Of a stretch of 64,000 nt of DNA, positions 58,267-64,000 are shown one piece after another (the first letter of the stretch is position 1; each line of letters begins with the position of its first letter). The translations under genes were made by a program, and so were the position numbers. The DNA is taken from positions 496,001 through 560,000 of the forward strand of contig OZ025833.1 in the NCBI GenBank assembly GCA_964019425.1, given 5' to 3'. A model generated the notes under the pieces. That model worked only from the letters and a program-made list of their open reading frames with translations, ran no database searches and was not told where the DNA came from. Source of the stretch: Flectonema sp. DT1601 (lineage: Eukaryota > Euglenozoa > Diplonemea > Diplonemida > Diplonemidae).

Positions 58267-58998
58267 GGACTCCACGAAGGAGGTCTCAAGAGTCGAGGAA
58301 AAGACAGAGCCAAGACCCCAGAGCCAACCCAAAACACATGGTAGAGGACGAGGGAGAACAAGAGCGGGAGCGAGGTTAGAAACGTGACCAAAGCCCCCGC
58401 GAAGCAGGAGACACAACCTGCAACCAGACCCCCCCAAAAAAAAAAAAAAAACCCCGGTCAACGAGGCAAACTCGGACCAAAACATGCTTTTCACCCCCCC
58501 CAGGAAACACCGACCAGTGGAGCCAAAGGCCGCACACATATTATAAAAATCAAAGGCCGCCCCCAACCCAAGAAAAGGATGAAAAACCTTCAAGCGAAAA
58601 AACTTGACGTCCGTACGCCCCAGAGATCAAAGGACGGACGACTCACACCCCCTTCGTTCGCCCCATTTTATTTACTGGTACAGCGACAAATGTAAAGCTG
58701 GGTAGACGACGAATTATTTTTTGTGCACAGAGACAAGGGATCCATGAGAACAAAGGATCAAGAAAAGAAGTGCACATTCCCCATCCCAAACCCAGAAACA
58801 TGAGAACTCATTAAATTGAAGGGTCATGTCTTTTCAAGTCGAAAAATGCTTAAATGCTGAAGAAGACTGTCGTCCCCAGCTCGCGGGTTTTCCCTGTCGC
58901 TGTATGTCGAGACAACGATCAGAGTCAGTAGAAAGATTTTACAAATTTGTTGTAAAATGAGAAAGGACAAAGAAAGTAGTTTCCATTTTATCTTCCCG
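58267..58998 (+). other. 3' UTR of LINE E copy 2
   Basis: Counterpart of 35441-36144, with an A-run and about 30 extra bases after 58459. No other gene. Confidence 0.8.
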
Positions 58999-59101
58999 AA
59001 AAAAAAAAAAAAAAAAAATAAAAAAGAATATAAAAAAAAAAATAAAAAAAAAATAAAAAAAAAATAAAAAAAAAATAAAAAAAAAATAAAAAAAAAAAGA
59101 T
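58999..59101 (+). repeat. Poly(A) tail and AAAAAAAAAT-type tract
   Basis: LINE E poly(A) running into A-rich satellite spacer with a short (A9T)n microsatellite. Confidence 0.75.
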
Positions 59102-59103
59102 TA

Positions 59104-59516
59104 CTGTAAAGGGAAATATTCTTGTGGGGAAAAACCCGCGAGTTTTTATTATTTTTTCTGAATCCGCGAGAATATTTCCCCGCGGGAATATTTCCCTGCA
59201 AGCATACTTCTTTTCTAGCCATTTTTTTGTTCTTTTTTGTGAAGAAAATATGTGTGCTACGAAGGAAAGTTTCAGCAAAAATTATTTTTATTGTGCAGTA
59301 TGGTAGTTTTTTATTGTGTTTGCTTGGAGAATAATGCTTTGTTCTATGATGGAAGCACAAAGATTTCTTAGATTCCTGATCAACTGGCTGGCTTTCACAA
59401 AAATCCTCTGTGGCAGGGAAATATTCTTGTGGGGAAAAACCCGCAAGTTTGAAAAAAAATCTCCAAATCCGCGAGAATATTTCCCCGCGGGAATATTTCC
59501 CCGCAAGAATATTTCT
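59104..59516 (-). mobile_element. MITE (copy 2, inverted, one end lost)
   Basis: Reverse-oriented relative of 3639-4085, starting CTGTAAAGGGAAATATTCT after TA. The far end stops at GAATATTT without the final CCCTTTA part and joins satellite, so that terminus is missing. Confidence 0.85.
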
Positions 59517-59735
59517 AACAATGTTTTTTTTTATCGTTCGACCTTGTCGACTAATTTCTATTTTTTTTTTCTTTAAAAATAAATAAAAAAGAATTTAAAA
59601 AAAAAAAAAAAAAAAAGAATAAACAATGTTATCATTGTTTTTTTATCGATCGACTATGTCGATTACTTTCTATTTTCCGTCCTGGTCAAGACGCTAAATT
59701 GATTGTTTCTTCTTTAAAAATAAATTAAAAAAAAA

Positions 59736-59771
<36 letters not shown>

Positions 59772-60139
59772 AATAAACAATGTTATCATTGTTTTTATCG
59801 ATCGGCTTTGTCGACTAATTTCTATTTTCCGTCCTGGTCAAGACGCTAAACTGATTGTTTTTCTAAAAATAAATAAAAAGAATAAAAAAAAAAAAAAAAA
59901 AAAGAATAAACAATGTTATCATTGTTTTTTTATCGATCGACTCTGTCGACTAATTTCTATTTTCCGTTTTCTTTTCTTTAAAAAATAAATAAAAAGAATA
60001 TAAAAAAAAAAATAAAAAAAAAAGAATAAACAATGTTATCATTGTTTCTTATCGATCGACTTTGTCGACTAATTTCTATTTTCCGTCCTGGTCAAGACGC
60101 TAAACTGATTGTTTTTTCTTTAAAAATAAATAAAAGATA

Positions 60140-60170
<31 letters not shown>

Positions 60171-61130
60171 ATAAACAATGTTATCATTGTTTTTTTTTAT
60201 CGATCGACTTTGTCGACTAATTTCTATTTTCCGTCCTGGTCAAGACGCTAAACTGATTATTTTTTTCTTTAAAAAATAAATAAAAAGAATAAAAAAAAAA
60301 AAAAAAAAAAATGAATAAACAATGTTATCATTGTTTCTTATCGATCGACTTTGTCGACTAATTTCTATTTTCCGTCCTGGTCAAGACGCTAAACTGATTG
60401 TTTATTCTTTTAAAAAATAAATAAAAGATATAAAAAAAAAAAAAAAAAAAAAAGAAATAAACAATGTTATCATTGTTTTTTTTATCGATCGACTTTGTCG
60501 ATTACTGTCTACTTTCCGTCCTGGTCAAGACGCTAAACTGATTTTTTTTTTTTTTTAAAAATTAATAAAAAGAATATAAAAAAAAAAAAAAAAAAATGAA
60601 TAAACAATGTTATCATTGTTTCTTATTGATTGACTTTGTTGACTAATTTCTATTTTCTGTCCTGGTCAGGACGCTAAACTGATTGTTTTTTCTTTAAAAA
60701 ATAAATAAAAAGATAAATAAAAAAAAAAAAAAAAAAAAAAGGAATAAACAATGTTATCATTGTTTTTTTTATTGATCGACTATGTCGATTACTTTCTATT
60801 TTCCGTCCTGGTCAGGACGCTAAACTGATTGTTTTTTCTTTAAGAAATAAATAAAAAGTTAAAAAAAAAAAAAAAAAAAGAAAAGGAATAAACAATGTTA
60901 TCATTGTTTTTTTTTTATCGATCGACTATGTCGATTACTTTCTATTTTCTGTCCTGGTCAAGACGCTAAACGGAAGTTTTTTCTTTAAAATAATTAAAAG
61001 GATTTAAAAAAAAAAAAAAAAAAAAAAAAAGAATAAACAATGTTATCATTGTTTTTTTTTCTATCGATCGACTATGTCGATTAATTTCTATTTTCCGTCC
61101 TGATCGAGACACTAAACTGATTGTTTCCTT
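59517..61130 (-). repeat. 125-bp satellite, inverted (array 5)
   Basis: About 13 monomers in reverse orientation. The right end carries the same variants in the same order as 34731-35100 (TCTCGATCAGGACGG type, then the ACTTCCGTTTAGCG type). Confidence 0.92.
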
Positions 61131-61148
61131 TTTTTTAGAGTTAAGTTA
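61131..61148. other. Short junction before the 249-bp duplication
   Basis: AGAGTTAAGTTA-type junction sequence; resembles the GAGTTGAATTT that precedes the second unit. Confidence 0.4.
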
Positions 61149-61635
61149 CCAGGTGAGATTTGGACTGTTAGCTTTTGGCTAAGGCCCTCCCTGAAGAGCA
61201 AGAACAAAAAAACTACTCACACCTGAAGAAAACATACACAAAGAACACACTGTAAGCTGTGTGTGTATTTTGTGTTTGTCACAACAGGAGAGAAAAGAAA
61301 GAATGTCAAGGTTGGTCACCTTGCCTATCAACGCACAACATTGGTGGTCTCTACTAGACCCTGAGTGATCCCACTGGATCTCTCATGAGTTGAATTTCCA
61401 GGTGAGATTTGGACTGTTAGCTTTTGGCTAAGGCCCTCCCTGAAGAGCAAGAACAAAAAAACTACTCACACCTGAAGAAAACATACACAAAGAACACACT
61501 GTAAGCTGTGTGTGTATTTTGTGTTTGTCACAACAGGAGAGAAAAGAAAGAATGTCAAGGTTGGTCACCTTGCCTATCAACGCACAACATTGGTGGTCTC
61601 TACTAGACCCTGAGTGATCCCACTGGATCTCTCAT
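61149..61635 (+). repeat. Two-copy 249-bp tandem duplication with TTAGC-TTTTG-GCTAA hairpin
   Basis: The unit CCAGGTGAGATTTGG ... GGATCTCTCAT occurs twice (61149-61397, 61398-61635), virtually identical. Each has the hairpin TTAGC-TTTTG-GCTAA (61168-61182 in the first), a CACACTGTAAGCTGTGTGTG segment and CACAACAGGAGAG. The hairpin is a base-paired variant of the one in block S. No open frame of note. Confidence 0.88.
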
Positions 61636-61711
61636 CGTTCATAGTACCCTGTGTGAAGTTATAAAATCAAAGGTAAACTATGAAATAATAAAAAAAAAAA
61701 AAAAAAATAAA
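61636..61711. other. Unassigned junction
   Basis: GTTCATAGTACCCTG-type sequence and A-runs. Nothing recognised. Confidence 0.4.
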
Positions 61712-62056
61712 AAAAAAAAAAAAAAGAGCATCTCCCTGCTATCCCTCATATCCCCACAATAATATTATACCTTTTCATTTTCTCTTTCCTTTTCTGGTCT
61801 TTATTTTTTTTTTTTCCTTTTTCATACAACGTTTTTTTATTTATATATTTTTTTTTTTTTTTTTTTCATGTTTGATTATTTCCTCTTCATATTTTTTTTC
61901 TTTTTTCTTTTCTTTCTTTTTTTTCTTTTTTCAGCAACCATCATTGTCGCCCTTTGGGCCTGTTAAAAAAAATAAAAAATAAAAAGAAAGTTTACATCGG
62001 GAATAGGGCAGGAGCCAAAAGCTCCCAGTCCGTTACTTCCCACTTTATCGAAATTC
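61712..62056 (-). repeat. Satellite block S, inverted (copy 5)
   Basis: Reverse complement of block S, ending CTTTATCGAAATTC. Directly followed by minisatellite in the usual orientation. Confidence 0.88.
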
Positions 62057-64000
62057 TGAAAACTTTGTGTGTGGTGCTGCTGGTTTTTGAAAACTTTTTG
62101 TGTGGTGCTGGTGATTTTTGAAAAATTTGTGTAGAACTTGTCATTTTTGAAAACATTGTGTTGAGCTTGTCATTTTTGAAAACTTTGTGTGTGGTGCTGC
62201 TGGTTTTTAAAAACTTTGTGTGTGGTGCTGGTGATTTTTGAAAAATTTGTGTAGAACTTGTCATTTTTGAAAACTTTGTGTTGAGCTTGTCATTTTTGAA
62301 AACTTTGTGTGTGGTGCTGCTGGTTTTTGAAAACTTTTTGTGTGGTGCTGGTGATTTTTGAAAAATTTGTGTAGAACTTGTCATTTTTGAAAACTTTGTG
62401 TTGAGCTTGTCATTTTTGAAAACTTTGTGTGTGGTGCTGCTGGTTTTGAAAACTTTTTGTGTGGTGCTGGTGATTTTTGAAAAATTTGTGTAGAACTTGT
62501 CATTTTTGAAAACTTTGTGTTGAGCTTGTCATTTTTGAAAACTTTGTGTGTGGTGCTGCTGGTTTTTAAAAACTTTTTGTGTGGTGCTGGTGATTTTTGA
62601 AAACTTTGTGTAGAACTTGTCATTTTTGAAAACTTTGTGTTGAGCTTGTCATTTTTGAAAACTTTGTGTGTGGTGCTGCTGGTTTTTAAAAACTTTGTGT
62701 GTGGTGCTGGTGATTTTTGAAAACTTTGTGTAGAACTTGTCATTTTTGAAAACTTTGTGTAGAGCTTGTCGTTTTTTAAAACTTTGTGTGTGGTGCTGCT
62801 GGTTTTTTAAAAACTTTGTGTGTAGAGCTTGTCATTTTTGAAAACTTTGTGTGGTGCTGCTGGTTTTTGAAAACTTTTTGTGTGCTGCTGTTGGTTTTTG
62901 AAAACTTTGTGTAAAACTTGTCATTTTTGAAAAAAATGTGTGTGGTGCTGGTGATTTTTGAAAACTTTGTGTAGAACTTGTCATTTTTGAAAAGTTTGTG
63001 TGTGGTGCTGGTGGTTTTTTAAAAACTTTGTGTGTAGAGCTTGTCATTTTTTAAAACTTTGTGTAGAGCGTGTTGTTTTTGAAAACTTTGTGTGTGGTGC
63101 TGCTGGTTTTTTAAAACTTTGTGTAGAACTTGTCGTTTATTAAAACTTTGTGTGAACTGTAGAGCTTATCGTTTTTCAAAACTTTTTGTGTGGTGCTGTT
63201 GGTTTTTGAAAACTTTGTGTAGAACTTGTCATTTTTGAAAACTTTGTGTAGAGCTTGTCATTTTTTAAAACTTTGTGTGTGGTGCTGCTAGTTTTTGAAA
63301 ACTTTTTGTATGCTGCTGTTGGTTTTTGAAAACTTTGTGTAGAACTTGTCATTTTTGAAAACTTTGTGTAGAGCTTGTCGTTTTTTAAAACTTTGTGTGT
63401 GGTGCTGCTAGTTTTTGAAAACTTTTTGTATGCTGCTGTTGGTTTTTGAAAACTTTGTGTAGAACTTGTCATTTTTGAAAACTTTGTGTAGAGCTTGTCG
63501 TTTTTTAAAACTTTGTGTGTGGTGCTGCTAGTTTTTGAAAACTTTTTGTATGCTGCTGTTGGTTTTTGAAAACTTTGTGTAGAACTTGTCATTTTTGAAA
63601 ACTTTGTGTTGAGCTTGTCATTTTTGAAAACTTTGTGTGTGGTGCTGCTGGTTTTTTAAAAACTTTGTGTGTAGAGCTTGTCATTTTTTAAAACTTTGTG
63701 TGTGGTGCTGCTGGTTTTTGAAAACTTTTTGTATGCTGCTGTTGGTTTTTGAAAACTTTGTGTAGAACTTGTCATTTTTGAAAAAAATGTGTGTGGAGCT
63801 GGTGATTTTTGAAAACTTTGTGTGTGGAGCTGCTGGTTTTTGAAAACTTTTTGTGTGCTGCTGTTGGTTTTTGAAAACTTTGTGTGTGGTGCTGCTGGTT
63901 TTTGAAAACTTTGTGTGAACTGTAGAGCTTATCGTTTTTCAAAACTTTTTGTGTGGTGCTGTTGGTTTTTGAAAACTTTGTGTAAAACTTGTCATTTTTG
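62057..64000. repeat. 29-31 bp minisatellite array, copy 5 (runs off the window)
   Basis: The largest array. A roughly 120-bp higher-order unit repeats at 62060-62700, and another repeats three times at about 63230-63590. Confidence 0.95.

Larger units (their letters stand above)
53094..58998 (+). mobile_element. LINE E copy 2, 5'-truncated
   Basis: Begins at GCTGATGAGG, corresponding to the end of the RT domain of copy 1, and runs through the 3' UTR to CTTCCCG followed by poly(A). 5' truncation within the body is the usual result of incomplete target-primed reverse transcription. Very few differences from copy 1. Inserted into inverted 125-bp satellite. Confidence 0.94.

Noticed and set aside
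61160-61190. CTTTTGGCTAAG match to the 5' part of U2 snRNA
   Set aside because: Only about 12 nt match, and the following U2 branch-site-recognition and Sm regions are absent; the match is explained by a local hairpin.
62057-64000. Repetitive ORFs in minisatellite arrays (SFQKxxAxHKKFSK type, up to 138 codons)
   Set aside because: They arise from a monomer near 30 bp with few stops; they appear in all arrays with no start context or conserved ends.

Overview
This is a eukaryotic nuclear window that reads as a nest of retroelements inside repeats. I see no host protein-coding gene. Every long coding region belongs to a mobile element, and the rest is satellite, minisatellite, tRNA-like repeat or homopolymer. 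The lineage cannot be fixed from the sequence. The set of elements (RNase H-bearing LINEs, one with a 2A peptide; a tyrosine-recombinase retroelement ordered gag, recombinase, RT; an endonuclease-C-terminal LINE) recalls retroelements known from euglenozoan protists, but this is only a hint. Such a region would suit subtelomeric or heterochromatic DNA.

Layout. 1-5366: minisatellite, a satellite block carrying a TIR DNA transposon (1176-2831), a 125-bp satellite carrying a MITE (3639-4085), and more minisatellite. 5367-29947: one copy of a roughly 700-bp tRNA-headed repeat ('R unit') split by about 24 kb of insertions, all on the minus strand. LINE D (5805-11840) and LINE C (11841-17772) sit head to tail between a single 6-bp target duplication. 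LINE B (17836-29714) is itself interrupted by LINE A (23588-29680), which has an 8-bp duplication. A, C and D are one RNase H-bearing APE-type family group; B is a more distant relative. 29948-34259: a second partial R unit holding a DIRS/VIPER-like tyrosine-recombinase retroelement. 34273-35440: satellite block. 35441-44668: LINE E, minus strand, GC-rich and very large. 44669-53093: unassigned sequence, hairpin repeats, direct repeats, R units, satellites and minisatellites. 53094-58998: a second, 5'-truncated copy of E on the plus strand. 58999-64000: A-rich tract, second MITE, inverted satellite, a 249-bp tandem duplication, block S inverted, and minisatellite.

How the parts work. A, C and D each have an ORF1 with coiled coils and an ORF2 with APE endonuclease, RT, RNase H and a CCHC knuckle; ORF2 overlaps ORF1 by 4 or 8 nt. 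B has ORF1 and ORF2 in one frame, split only by UGA in a UGA-CUAG context and followed 15 codons later by a 2A motif (AGDVETNPGP), so ORF2 is probably made by readthrough and then released by ribosome skipping. E encodes a single protein of about 2,840 residues: zinc fingers, OTU protease, RT, CCHC, restriction-like endonuclease, USP protease, RNase H-like segments, two RNase H1-type hybrid-binding domains and a charged tail. Two unrelated deubiquitinase folds in one LINE is the most striking feature of the window; B's readthrough-2A arrangement is the second.
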